In this document: positions 51,536 to 59,783 of the stretch, piece by piece | Layout: every line of letters begins with the position of its first letter | How positions within the stretch are numbered: the first letter of the stretch is position 1 | NCBI GenBank assembly: GCA_963818925.1 | Contig: CAWFTN010000001.1 | Span: 2,666,001 to 2,730,000 of the forward strand | Length of the DNA: 64,000 nucleotides | Direction: 5' to 3' | From: JAMXLG01 sp963818925 | GTDB lineage: Bacteria; Vulcanimicrobiota; Vulcanimicrobiia; Vulcanimicrobiales; Vulcanimicrobiaceae | Made by a program: the position numbers and the translations under genes | Notes under the pieces: model-generated | What the model was told of the DNA's origin: nothing | The model's database searches: none | Seen by the model: the letters and a program-made list of their open reading frames with translations, nothing else

Positions 51536-52980
51536 TTGCGCAATCTCCGCGCGCGAATCGCGCTTCGCGCAACTTCGGCGTCGTCGAACGGCAGCGTTTC
51601 GTTGCCAACGATCTGATACTTCTCGTGCCCCTTGCCTGCAATCAATACGATCTCACCGGGGAATGCGTCATCGATCGCGCGCTCGATCGCGCGTTTACGA
51701 TCGGGTTCGACGACGTGCTCGTGATCTCCGATACCGCGTTCGATCTCGGCGATGATGCCCATCGGATCTTCGCTACGCGGATTGTCGCTCGTAACGTAGA
51801 TGCGGCGCGCGTGCTCTGCGGCGATTCGTCCCATCTCGCTGCGCTTGCCTTTGTCGCGATCGCCGCCGCAACCAAAGACGAGTGAAACGCCGCTCGTGGC
51901 TTCGCGCAGCGCCCACAACGCTTGATAGAGGGCATCCGGTGTGTGCGCGTAGTCGACGATCGCGTGCACGATGTTGTCGCCGACGTACTCCATTCGGCCC
52001 GGAACGCTGGCGATCGTCCACAACGCGCGCTCGACCGTGTCGTACGCGATGCCGAGATGACGCGCGACGCCCATTGCGGCAAGCGCATTAGAGACGTTGA
52101 AGCGGCCGGGAACGAGCAGCGTGATCGGCTTCCCGTCGACCTTGAAACGGCTCTCTTTCGAATCGACTTCGATATCCGTCGCGACCAGATCGGCATTGCC
52201 TTTGAGCGAATACGTGAGCGTCGGAATTTTCCGGCGGATGTCGTTTGCCCACCGCGCACCGTGTTCGTCGTCAATATTGATCACGGCGGCCTCGCACATC
52301 GCGAAGAGCCGCCGTTTCGCCGCGGCGTACGCGCCGAGCGTTTCGTGAAAGTCGAGATGATCGCGGGTGATATTCGTCAATGCGCCCACTCTGAAACGGA
52401 CGTCTTCGACGCGATCGAGCGCGAGCGCATGCGAGCTGACTTCCATCGCAACCGCTTGCGCGCCGCGGTCGCGCATCTGCGCGAGCAGCGCGTGCAGCTC
52501 CGGCGGAAGCGGCGTCGTATTCCACAAGTCCCAGCGGGTGCGACCGAGTTCCGCGCCCACGGTTCCGATGATCCCGCAACTGCGATCGGCGGCGTTCAAA
52601 ATCTTCGCGATCATGTGCGTGGTCGTCGTCTTTCCGTTCGTGCCGGTCACGCCGATGACGTCGAGCGCGCGCGAGGGATTGCCGTAGAACGCCGCGGCAA
52701 TCGACGAGAGCGCGCGGCGCGAATCAGGAACGTAGACGAGCGTTGCAGCGGACGGCACGGCGGCTCCGTTCTGCGCGACGATCGCCGCCGCACCCTTCGC
52801 GATTGCATCCGGAATGAAGTCGTGACCGTCGACGTGTTCGCCGCGCACGGCAACGAAGAGCGACCCCGGTTCGACCTTTCGCGAATCGATCTCGACATTC
52901 GTGACGTGCACGTCGCGATCGCCGACGACTCGCGTGCTCGCCGGAAGACGATCGAGCAGCGTCTTCAATGCGACCGTCAT
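51532..52980 (-). CDS. murE: UDP-MurNAc-tripeptide synthetase, meso-DAP type
   Basis: The 482-residue protein has VTGTNGKTTTTHMI (ATP loop), AMEVSSHALAL, NITRDHLDFH, and the amino-acid selectivity motif DNPR in TSDNPRSEDP, which binds meso-diaminopimelate in known MurE enzymes (lysine types have other residues). This gives a DAP-type stem peptide. It overlaps ftsI by 4 bases. Confidence 0.96.
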   Translation of the reverse strand: MTVALKTLLDRLPASTRVVGDRDVHVTNVEIDSRKVEPGSLFVAVRGEHVDGHDFIPDAIAKGAAAIVAQNGAAVPSAATLVYVPDSRRALSSIAAAFYGNPSRALDVIGVTGTNGKTTTTHMIAKILNAADRSCGIIGTVGAELGRTRWDLWNTTPLPPELHALLAQMRDRGAQAVAMEVSSHALALDRVEDVRFRVGALTNITRDHLDFHETLGAYAAAKRRLFAMCEAAVINIDDEHGARWANDIRRKIPTLTYSLKGNADLVATDIEVDSKESRFKVDGKPITLLVPGRFNVSNALAAMGVARHLGIAYDTVERALWTIASVPGRMEYVGDNIVHAIVDYAHTPDALYQALWALREATSGVSLVFGCGGDRDKGKRSEMGRIAAEHARRIYVTSDNPRSEDPMGIIAEIERGIGDHEHVVEPDRKRAIERAIDDAFPGEIVLIAGKGHEKYQIVGNETLPFDDAEVARSAIRARRLRK

Positions 52981-54749
52981 GGCATATGCGTCCCGGCCTT
53001 CGCAGGCATCGGCGACGGCGACGGGAGAACGCCGTTGTGCAGCATCGCCGCGCGGGCGATCTTGGTAAACGCCGGTGCAGCGACGACGCCCCCGTAGTAC
53101 GAGCCGATCGGATGCTCGACTTTCACGTACACGACGTAACGTGGATGCTCCGCGGGAATCATGCCGATGAATGATGCGGCATACCAGCCCGGTTCGTAAA
53201 AGCCGTTGACGACCATCTCGGCGGTGCCCGTCTTGCCGGCGGTCGTATAGCCCGGAATCTGCGCCGCCGGATCACCGGTGCCGTGCAAGACGACCGCGCG
53301 CAAGAACTGGCGCAATTCCGCGGCCGTCTTCTGCGAAAACACCCGATGCTCGACTTCCGGCGGATACGCGTACACCGTTTTCCCCTGGCCATCGGTAATC
53401 GCGCGCACGATGCGGGGGCGCAACAGCAGTCCTCCGTTTGCGATCGCACAATAATAGCGCGCCATCGCAATCGGCGTGACCGAAACGCCTTGACCGAACG
53501 CCATCGTCGCAAGCGATGAATCGCTCCAGTCTTTGGGATCGGGAACGATCCCGGGATTCTCTCCCGGCAGCTCGATATCGGTCGGCGCTCCGAATCCGGC
53601 CTTCCGTTCCATGTCATAAAACGTGCGCGCACCGATCGAGATTCCGACTTCCGCGGCGCCGACGTTATGCGAATACTGAATGATTTGCCCAAGCGTTTCC
53701 GTGCCGCCGATCGCCGGCATGTCGTCATCGGCGTTGTGAATGACACGTCCGCCGACTTCCAGCGCGTCGCGCGCGGGAAAGCGCGATTGGAGCGTGACCT
53801 TTCCTGATTCCAGCGCCGCGGCGGCCGTGACGAGCTTGAACGTCGACCCGGGTTCGTACGCATCGGTAACCGCGCGATCGCGGCGGTCGTTGTCCTTGTA
53901 CTTCCAGAAGTGATTGGGATCGAAGTTCGGGGCGTTCGCCATAGCAAGCACTTCGCCGGTCCACGGATCCATCACGATCGCGGTTCCGTCGAGCGCATGA
54001 TATTTCGCGACTTGTTCGCTAAGCGCTTCTTCAGCGACGTATTGAAGATACGAATCGAGCGTCAACTCCAGGTTGAGGCCTGGTTGCGCCGCTTTCACGA
54101 GGTGCTTCTGACCGAACGGAATCGGCCGGCCGAACTCATCGGTTTCGAGGGTAACGCGGCCAGAGTTCCCTTTGAGAACCGAATCAAACGAGTACTCGAG
54201 TCCGTCGAGGCCGTTTTCATCCGTACCGACGAATCCGAGCAGCGTCGAAGCCGTCTTGCCCGACATGTCGACACGTTTGCCGGTGTCTTCTTCCTGCAGT
54301 TGCACGCCGGGGAGTTCGAGCGCGCGCACGCGCTCGGCGACGTCGCTCGGAATCTTGCGCGCGATCCACACGAACCACAACTTCTTATCGCGCAAGGCCG
54401 CGATCGTGTCGGGTGAAAGCTTGCCGAAGAGCGCTTGCAGCTTGACGATCGTCGACTCCGGATCGAGGATGTCGTGCGGCACGGCGTAGACGCTCTCGGA
54501 GGGAAGAGAGCGTACGAGCACGTTGCCGTCGCGATCGGTAATGCTGCCGCGCCGGGCGAAAATTTCGACCGTGTCGGACCGCTGCGCAAGCGCAAGACGC
54601 GAAAGCTCAGGCCCGTCCAAGACCTGCACTTTGTATAGCCGCCACGTCAAAAACAGCGCCATCGCCGCGCAGATATAGAAAAACACTTTCGCGCGCATCG
54701 GCCCGACACGCGCGAACTGTCGCTGGTGACTGAGGCTTTTTGCAGCCAC
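52977..54749 (-). CDS. ftsI: Septal transpeptidase FtsI (PBP3-like, class B)
   Basis: The 590-residue protein has an N-terminal anchor (VFFYICAAMALFLTWRLYKVQVL), the class-B dimerisation region, and transpeptidase motifs STFK (YEPGSTFKL), SHN (QYSHNVGAAE) and KTG (TAGKTGTAEM). It cross-links peptidoglycan at the septum with FtsW. No PASTA domains follow. The last ten residues (MPAKAGTHMP) are encoded by a sequence that resembles a common dispersed repeat, so the tail may be an addition. Confidence 0.95.
   Translation of the reverse strand: MAAKSLSHQRQFARVGPMRAKVFFYICAAMALFLTWRLYKVQVLDGPELSRLALAQRSDTVEIFARRGSITDRDGNVLVRSLPSESVYAVPHDILDPESTIVKLQALFGKLSPDTIAALRDKKLWFVWIARKIPSDVAERVRALELPGVQLQEEDTGKRVDMSGKTASTLLGFVGTDENGLDGLEYSFDSVLKGNSGRVTLETDEFGRPIPFGQKHLVKAAQPGLNLELTLDSYLQYVAEEALSEQVAKYHALDGTAIVMDPWTGEVLAMANAPNFDPNHFWKYKDNDRRDRAVTDAYEPGSTFKLVTAAAALESGKVTLQSRFPARDALEVGGRVIHNADDDMPAIGGTETLGQIIQYSHNVGAAEVGISIGARTFYDMERKAGFGAPTDIELPGENPGIVPDPKDWSDSSLATMAFGQGVSVTPIAMARYYCAIANGGLLLRPRIVRAITDGQGKTVYAYPPEVEHRVFSQKTAAELRQFLRAVVLHGTGDPAAQIPGYTTAGKTGTAEMVVNGFYEPGWYAASFIGMIPAEHPRYVVYVKVEHPIGSYYGGVVAAPAFTKIARAAMLHNGVLPSPSPMPAKAGTHMP
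52981..53007. repeat. Possible dispersed element forming the end of ftsI
   Basis: The plus strand from GCATATGCGTCCCGGCC to TTCGCAGGCAT encodes PAKAGTHMP on the minus strand. This string is typical of a short repeat scattered in many proteobacterial genomes. I see only this copy in the window, so its repeat status is an inference. Confidence 0.35.
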
Positions 54750-54762
54750 GTTCGCGTTTTAC

Positions 54763-55218
54763 CTAATGCGCCTGAATCCGTGTGGTTGGAGTGAACCAGC
54801 TCGCTATCGAGTCGATGACCGCAAGGTGCGACGTCGCCATCTGTTGCGGCACGAGGCGTACGACGGCGAAGAGTTGTGGGTCGGACATTTGCAACTTGCG
54901 CGCCATTGCGGCAAGACGCTCGTCGGAACGCGCGGTTGCGATGCGATCGTCCAGACGCGCGGATTCTTGCTGCAGCAAATCACGCTCGTGATGCGCCTTC
55001 GCTACGGAGTATGTCAGGCTCGTGACGTTCGAAGTGAGCATCACGTACCCCATCAACCCCGTGAGAACGAGCGTGAGCACCGCCCCGACGCGGACGAGCG
55101 CTGCATACCGTGCGCGATTCGATTTGACGATTCGCTTGTGAGTTGCGTTGCGCGCGGTACGCGGGTTAGGAATGCGTGGTTTTGGTTGCGGCGCGTATGC
55201 CGGTTGCGCGAGTGCCAT
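54763..55218 (-). CDS. FtsL-like cell division protein
   Basis: The 151-residue bitopic protein has a basic cytoplasmic N-terminus (about 1-40), one membrane helix (VRVGAVLTLVLTGLMGYVMLTS), and a coiled-coil-like external segment (VAKAHHERDLLQQESARLDDRIA). Sequence identity in FtsL is always low. The place between rsmH and ftsI, the single helix and the coiled coil support the call. It would hold FtsI-FtsW at the divisome. Confidence 0.75.
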   Translation of the reverse strand: MALAQPAYAPQPKPRIPNPRTARNATHKRIVKSNRARYAALVRVGAVLTLVLTGLMGYVMLTSNVTSLTYSVAKAHHERDLLQQESARLDDRIATARSDERLAAMARKLQMSDPQLFAVVRLVPQQMATSHLAVIDSIASWFTPTTRIQAH

Positions 55219-55224
55219 CGTCGC

Positions 55225-56094
55225 TTAGCTTGCCTTCCGTTGGGCGGCGCGCAGTTTCGAGCTGCGCGCGCGTGGATTCTCGGCCATCTCCGCCTCATCG
55301 GGGACGACCGGTTTCTTCGTTAAAATGTCGAGCCGCTCGTCGCCGCGGAACGTTTGCTTCACGATGCGATCTTCCAGCGAATGGAAACTGATCGCGACGA
55401 CGCGCCCCGCCGTACATAACCGGCCGATCGCGGCATTGAGCCCTTCGCGCAGCACGCCGAGCTCGTCGTTCACGGCGATGCGTAGCGCCTGAAACACGCG
55501 CGTCGCCGGATGAATCCGCTCGCGCCGGCCCGGGCGGTGCACGACTCCGGAGATCATCGCGGCCAGCTCGACCGTCGTCTTCGGGAGGCGCCCTTCATTA
55601 CGCCGTTCGACGATTGCATGCGCGATGCGCCGCGCCGCGCGCTCCTCGCCGTAGTTGAAGAAAATATCCGCGAGCTCGCGTTCCGAAGCGGTCGCGAGTA
55701 TATCGTATGCGCTTCGTCCGGTGTACGGATTCATGCGCATATCGAGCGGCGCGCTTTCTCGAAACGAGAAGCCGCGCTGTGCATCATCCAGTTGCATCGA
55801 CGATACCCCCAGATCGAAGAGGACTCCATCGACTAACTCGATCCCACACTCGTCGAGCACGCGACGCAGTTCGGAGAAATTTGCCGGAACGAAGGTAAAG
55901 GCGCGATCGTCGATCGCGCGAGCGCGATCCACTGCTTCGGGGTCCGCGTCGATCGCTATCAGGCGGCCACCACTCAACCGTTGCAAAATCGCGCGCGAGT
56001 GGCCACCCGCGCCGAACGTTGCATCGACGTAGATCCCATCCGGCCGGATCGCCAGATACTCCAATGATTGGGCGAGCAGAACCGAGAGGTGCAT
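55225..56094 (-). CDS. rsmH: 16S rRNA (cytosine-1402 N4)-methyltransferase
   Basis: The 289-residue protein has the opening MHLSVLLAQSLEYLAIRPDGIYVDATFGAGGHS (SAM motif I), FDLGVSSMQLDDAQRGFSFR and AISFHSLEDRIVK, the RsmH signatures. It methylates C1402 of 16S rRNA. Second gene of the cluster, 15 bases after mraZ. Confidence 0.96.
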   Translation of the reverse strand: MHLSVLLAQSLEYLAIRPDGIYVDATFGAGGHSRAILQRLSGGRLIAIDADPEAVDRARAIDDRAFTFVPANFSELRRVLDECGIELVDGVLFDLGVSSMQLDDAQRGFSFRESAPLDMRMNPYTGRSAYDILATASERELADIFFNYGEERAARRIAHAIVERRNEGRLPKTTVELAAMISGVVHRPGRRERIHPATRVFQALRIAVNDELGVLREGLNAAIGRLCTAGRVVAISFHSLEDRIVKQTFRGDERLDILTKKPVVPDEAEMAENPRARSSKLRAAQRKAS

Positions 56095-56109
56095 TACGGA
56101 TACACCACA

Positions 56110-56553
56110 TCAGTAGAGTCCGAGGTCGGCCATGAGATCGGCCACCTCGCCTCCGGGGCTGGCGTACTCGGCGTAGCGTTCTTTCGCCCAGATCTCGACC
56201 CGGGTGAGGGAGCCCACCGAGATGACTTCACGATTGATGCCGGCATACGAGCGCAGTGCCGCGGGGATGAGCAGACGGCCCTGGGTGTCGCACGCGACTT
56301 CCTCTGTATGGGCGAAGATGTGCCGGACGAGACGGCGGTATCGCTCGTCCTTGCGCGGAGCTTCCTCTAAACGCGCGCACACCTGCGCCCAGGCGGGTGC
56401 CGGGTAAAGGACAAGGCATGGCTCCGGCTCGGCTATCGAAATCACGAAGCCGGTTCCTAACCGTTCCCGAAAACGCGCAGGGACGATGAGCCGCCCCTTG
56501 TCGTCTAGGGCATGCTCCACCGATCCCGTAAAGCGCGGCAGGTCCGTCTGCAA
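56110..56553 (-). CDS. mraZ: Transcriptional regulator MraZ
   Basis: The 147-residue protein has the two AbrB-like MraZ repeats: FTGSVEHALDDKGRLIVPARFRERLG and ACDTQGRLLIPAALRSYAG. MraZ is a DNA-binding regulator of the division and cell-wall operon. TTG at 56553 is chosen because GGGAGGGA lies just before it and the protein then starts close to the conserved FTG. Just upstream are 10-nt-spaced direct repeats expected for autoregulation. Confidence 0.92.
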   Translation of the reverse strand: MQTDLPRFTGSVEHALDDKGRLIVPARFRERLGTGFVISIAEPEPCLVLYPAPAWAQVCARLEEAPRKDERYRRLVRHIFAHTEEVACDTQGRLLIPAALRSYAGINREVISVGSLTRVEIWAKERYAEYASPGGEVADLMADLGLY

Positions 56554-56558
56554 AGTCC

Positions 56559-56595
56559 CTCCCCACGGCACCACCAAACACCACTTTGCACCACT
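56559..56595 (-). promoter_or_regulatory. Four-box MraZ operator
   Basis: On the minus strand boxes AGTGGTG, AGTGGTG, GGTGGTG and TGGGGAG lie at 56589-56595, 56579-56585, 56569-56575 and 56559-56565, exactly 10 bases apart. Known MraZ sites are short GTG/TGGG direct repeats with this spacing. The boxes run from the -10 to the ribosome-binding site of mraZ. Confidence 0.8.
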
Positions 56596-56622
56596 ATACC
56601 GCCTCGGAAACCCAAAAGGCAA
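56593..56622 (-). promoter_or_regulatory. Promoter of the division/cell-wall cluster
   Basis: On the minus strand TTGCCT (56617-56622) and TATAGT (56593-56598) are 18 bases apart. The -10 overlaps the first MraZ box. Confidence 0.6.
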
Positions 56623-56858
56623 TTGTAAATAAAAGCAGGCGCTGATAATTACAAGAAGTGCGTTGAGAGATACAAGCAGTCGTGATAATGGCGGCCCCGC
56701 GCGCGGGCTACTACCACGTCGCGGCCGCGCCTGACGCCTCCGCGCTAGGCGGCCTTATGGCAGAGCGATGAGCATTTGGTCCCGATCGATCCTCGTTTAG
56801 CTGGAGATCAGCCGCGGCGCGGAAAAGCTTTGCACGGCTGCACAGCTAGAAGGGGTGG
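56623..56858. other. Boundary between the cell-wall cluster and the lower-GC block
   Basis: This stretch has no convincing gene. It contains GC-rich inverted sequences (such as GCCGCGCCT with AGGCGGC near 56725-56755). Base composition drops towards its right side. I see no tRNA, integrase or obvious direct repeat that would mark an insertion site. Confidence 0.45.
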
Positions 56859-57485
56859 CTGATTACACGAGCCGAGAAGTGGGCGAGGATCGAGGAGCTG
56901 CTCCTAACCGCCTACGCTAACCCGGTTGACCCACTCGCGCCGTCCGAATTCCTTAATCAGTGCGCGGATTTGCTATTCCCGCTCCTCCTGTCGGAGCTTA
57001 AGCGCCGGTTTCCGACGGTTGAAGAATCGGTTGTATCGGACGGCTGTACGGCAGCAGTCTTGCACGTGCTCAAAAAGATTGGAAGATGGGATCCTAAGCG
57101 TGCGTCGCTCCGCACCTTTCTGTGGAGAATCGCTTGGTCCAAGATCGTCTCGATTCTTAAGCATGCCCAATCGGTAAATTTGATAGAGGTGCCCTGGGAC
57201 TCCGTTGTACTTGCCGAGGTTGAGCGGTATATAGCTGTAGAGGAGCCTCTGAGCTCCCCGTTCGATTCGGTTGATGAAATGATTGTGCGCGTATCAGCAC
57301 TTGTGCCAACAGCTGAGGAGCAAGCAGTGCTCCGCCTCATGATGCTCGGTGAACGTGATGAGCGTCTTTTTGCTGCGGCTCTGGGCATCAAAGATTTGCC
57401 TCAGGAAGTGCGTAGACGACGGGTCAACTCGTGCAAAGAACGGATCAAGCGTCGCTTTCAGCGAGCACAGTGGGCATCATTATGA
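56859..57485 (+). CDS. ECF sigma factor-like protein with non-standard start
   Basis: The frame is open from 56850 and encodes about 208 residues. A helical N-terminal part holds ITRAEKWARIEELLLTAYA, a sigma region-2-like segment KIGRWDPKRASLRTFLWRIAWSKIVSIL, and a region-4-like end (LVPTAEEQAVLRLMMLGERDERLFAAALG...RRRVNSCKERIKRRFQ). There is no ATG/GTG in the conserved part. CTG 56859 or ATT 56862, with AAGGGG just upstream, would include the whole N-terminal domain; TTG 56970 would lose 37 residues. It probably directs RNA polymerase to the island. Its stop overlaps the next ATG. Confidence 0.65.
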   Translation: MITRAEKWARIEELLLTAYANPVDPLAPSEFLNQCADLLFPLLLSELKRRFPTVEESVVSDGCTAAVLHVLKKIGRWDPKRASLRTFLWRIAWSKIVSILKHAQSVNLIEVPWDSVVLAEVERYIAVEEPLSSPFDSVDEMIVRVSALVPTAEEQAVLRLMMLGERDERLFAAALGIKDLPQEVRRRRVNSCKERIKRRFQRAQWASL

Positions 57486-57838
57486 GCAACCTGAAAATAT
57501 TGGCAGACGCAACATCTAGCGATCCGTTCTTTTTGGGTTATGCGATAGGCGCGTGGGCTACCAGAGATCATCTTTCGGAGTCGGAGCTTGCACGTCAGTT
57601 TGGCTGCACGCCTCTTGTGATTCAGCAACTCAAACTTTGCCGTCGACCTCTCGGTTCGGAACCAAACTTCGCCGACGATGTGCGCCGCATCGCTACTCAC
57701 TTCTCCATCAATCTTACGTACCTACTCCAAGTGCTTCGCGACATAGAAGTATCTGAAAACATGCATGTAGATCGCGAAGAATCTGTGGGCTGGCTGATGG
57801 CAGCTCGAGACAGGATTGATGAAGACGAGCTCAGATGA
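57482..57838 (+). CDS. Small helix-turn-helix-like protein
   Basis: The 118-residue soluble protein has a helix-turn-helix-like segment (LSESELARQFGCTPLVIQQLKLCRRP, about 29-54), a second helical stretch (FADDVRRIATHFSINLTYLLQVLRDI), and an acidic tail. It may bind DNA or regulate the sigma-like protein encoded just before it. Its ATG overlaps that gene by 4 bases, and its own end overlaps the peptidase gene by 20 bases. No named family recognised. Confidence 0.7.
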   Translation: MSNLKILADATSSDPFFLGYAIGAWATRDHLSESELARQFGCTPLVIQQLKLCRRPLGSEPNFADDVRRIATHFSINLTYLLQVLRDIEVSENMHVDREESVGWLMAARDRIDEDELR

Positions 57839-58514
57839 TCTTCTGCGCGACTATTCCGGCCCGTTCCCACGGGATATTCAGACCGATGTTCTTCTCACAT
57901 TAAATGTAGCAATTGTATTGTTAGGTCGGCTCTCCGTTGACGCCGTCAACGGCGAGCTTAAGAGAAGGCGCCTCGGCATCACATGTGATGTACCAGACCG
58001 GCTACTCTCAGGCTGTTTGGTAGCAAGGGCGGACTTTGGTTTGATCTTTGTCGATGGGAGCGACCCGGTCGAGGAACAGCGGTTTACGGTCGCGCACGAG
58101 GCGGCGCACTTTGTCGTCGACTACTGCGAGCCAAGAAATGCTGCCCGGAAACGTTTCGGGGACGGCATTTTATCCGTCTTCGATGGGCAGCGAGACCCAT
58201 CGGACGAGGAGCGTGTCGACGCATTTCTCGCTAGAGTACCGCTGAAGACCCATTTGCATCTAATGGCGCGAGACGGCCGGCATGCGATCGCGGCCTGCGA
58301 ATCACGCGCGGACAATCTCGCATTCAATTTTTTGGCGCCGCCATCCATCGTGCGACGCCTGGTTTCGCAGCGGCGAGCCGGAGATAGGGCAGCGACGGCA
58401 AGCAGAATCCTTGTAGAGACTTTTGGCCTTCCGATCGGCCCGGCTCAAGTATATGGGCGCCGGCTATACCCGCCCGACCCGAACATTCCGCTTCGAAAAT
58501 TACTTGGATTGTAG
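57819..58514 (+). CDS. ImmA/IrrE-family metallopeptidase
   Basis: The 231-residue protein has the zinc motif H93-E-A-A-H97 (TVAHEAAHFVVDY) and the third-ligand region ACESRADNLAFNFLAPP typical of ImmA/IrrE (DUF955) peptidases. Relatives cleave or inactivate a partner DNA-binding repressor after stress or DNA damage (ImmA with ImmR, IrrE with DdrO). The two upstream genes are the natural partners here. ATG 57819 is used; a TTG at 57816 is adjacent. A 48-base gap separates it from the nuclease-like gene. Confidence 0.88.
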   Translation: MKTSSDDLLRDYSGPFPRDIQTDVLLTLNVAIVLLGRLSVDAVNGELKRRRLGITCDVPDRLLSGCLVARADFGLIFVDGSDPVEEQRFTVAHEAAHFVVDYCEPRNAARKRFGDGILSVFDGQRDPSDEERVDAFLARVPLKTHLHLMARDGRHAIAACESRADNLAFNFLAPPSIVRRLVSQRRAGDRAATASRILVETFGLPIGPAQVYGRRLYPPDPNIPLRKLLGL

Positions 58515-58562
58515 CTGTTGGATTCCGCAGGCGTCGCCCGGTATATCTGCTTGGAGGACGGA

Positions 58563-59783
58563 ATGCGAGAATTAAGCGACAGCGACAACGTTAGCGACGG
58601 CCCACTCGAACTCGGCGAGGATGTAGTCACCAGGGACGAATTCCTCGAGGCGTTTGACAAGACGTTCGATGAAGCGATCAATGTCGACGTTTGGGAAACC
58701 GATGAAACAGCCGTTGCCGGGCGACTCGAACGGGAGATTGAGCACGCTCAATCCGTGCACAACGAACTTCGGTCAACGATTCGCGACGTGATCGTTCCAC
58801 GGCTCTCCGAATCCCCGTTCCGTCCGCCCGACGTCGGCATCTTTAGCGTGAAGCCCGAGGAGATCGAACAGTTTCTCCGCGGAATCCTTTTCGCGGGCCA
58901 TGTGGAGGCAGTAGATGGCACAAGTAAGATGCTCGATATGCTGCCACTATCAATCGTGCAGCTCGGCATTTGCAGCACAAGCTACTCGGGCCAGCGTAAC
59001 GAGTGGAGCAGCCGCATGTTCCGCCAGGACCTGCGCCGTCGCGGAAACAGTACGGTCGAAGATGCGATCCGATTACTCGAAGCTCGCCGCAACCGTGCAG
59101 GTTACGAGCGCTCGAGTCGCAGCGACAAATTCAGCGACCTAACACGTCGCGGCATCATGACATATGCCGAGCGGGCCGTTTTGGTAAGAAAGTGCACGAC
59201 CGCGTGGAGAATGGGGCACGGAAATCCGCTCGCGTACGAGCTGCTGATGGGGTCGGGCATGCCGGCGCTGATTGCGCCGGGCGTTGCCGTGATGAGAGAG
59301 CTCATCCTCGGCCACCAAAAATTCGTTTTTGTGCCCAGCTCTGCGGACAGGATGTATGAGACGATCGCGCTCTCACTAAACCCCGGTCAGTACATCCTCA
59401 TCGAAACGATGGAGCCATATCTCGACAAGGTGCTGAAGGGCCACTTCGGAGAGACCGGCGCATGGGCGCAAGCCAAGGAAGAACACTTGGACAGCTTTTA
59501 CGACGACGTAAAAGAGCAGGTCGTCGTCGGCGCCTATCGCGTTTCAGAAGCTGGTAGACCGCACATTTTTTATGCGCACCGCGATCATGCTCATGTTGCA
59601 GCACGCATTGCTATGGCTGACGGCGCTCTTCAAGAGCATCGAGGCTTTCCGATGCTGATCGACCTTGCGCACAACCTATGCAGCTCGCTGTTCGCCGGAA
59701 ACGTGCTGGCGTCGCAGACGCAAACAGCATTCGTGGATGTCGGCGCGACGCTCGATTACGCAACAGAAAGGATGACCCGATGA
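58563..59783 (+). CDS. NurA-like nuclease
   Basis: The 406-residue protein is assigned to the NurA fold from three blocks. The first is EAVDGTSKML (D118), the usual NurA opening acid. The second is AYELLMGSGMPALI...FVFVPSSADRMYETIALSLNPGQYILIE. The third is the C-terminal RGFPMLIDLAHNLC (H370), like the G-Y/F-P...L-x-x-AH of NurA. NurA is a 5'-3' exonuclease/endonuclease that works with HerA. ATG 58563 has GGAGG five bases upstream and is preferred over the TTG at 58518. Its stop overlaps the HerA start (ATGA), strong support for a complex. Confidence 0.65.
   Translation: MRELSDSDNVSDGPLELGEDVVTRDEFLEAFDKTFDEAINVDVWETDETAVAGRLEREIEHAQSVHNELRSTIRDVIVPRLSESPFRPPDVGIFSVKPEEIEQFLRGILFAGHVEAVDGTSKMLDMLPLSIVQLGICSTSYSGQRNEWSSRMFRQDLRRRGNSTVEDAIRLLEARRNRAGYERSSRSDKFSDLTRRGIMTYAERAVLVRKCTTAWRMGHGNPLAYELLMGSGMPALIAPGVAVMRELILGHQKFVFVPSSADRMYETIALSLNPGQYILIETMEPYLDKVLKGHFGETGAWAQAKEEHLDSFYDDVKEQVVVGAYRVSEAGRPHIFYAHRDHAHVAARIAMADGALQEHRGFPMLIDLAHNLCSSLFAGNVLASQTQTAFVDVGATLDYATERMTR

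Noticed and set aside
51922..53097. Plus-strand open frame of 391 codons over murE
   Set aside because: Antisense of murE and the end of ftsI; no motifs and no ribosome site.
56750..56850. Possible tRNA or attachment site at the edge of the island
   Set aside because: The stretch with GGTCCCGATCGATCC looked like a T-arm but no acceptor stem, anticodon arm or 3' half could be folded.
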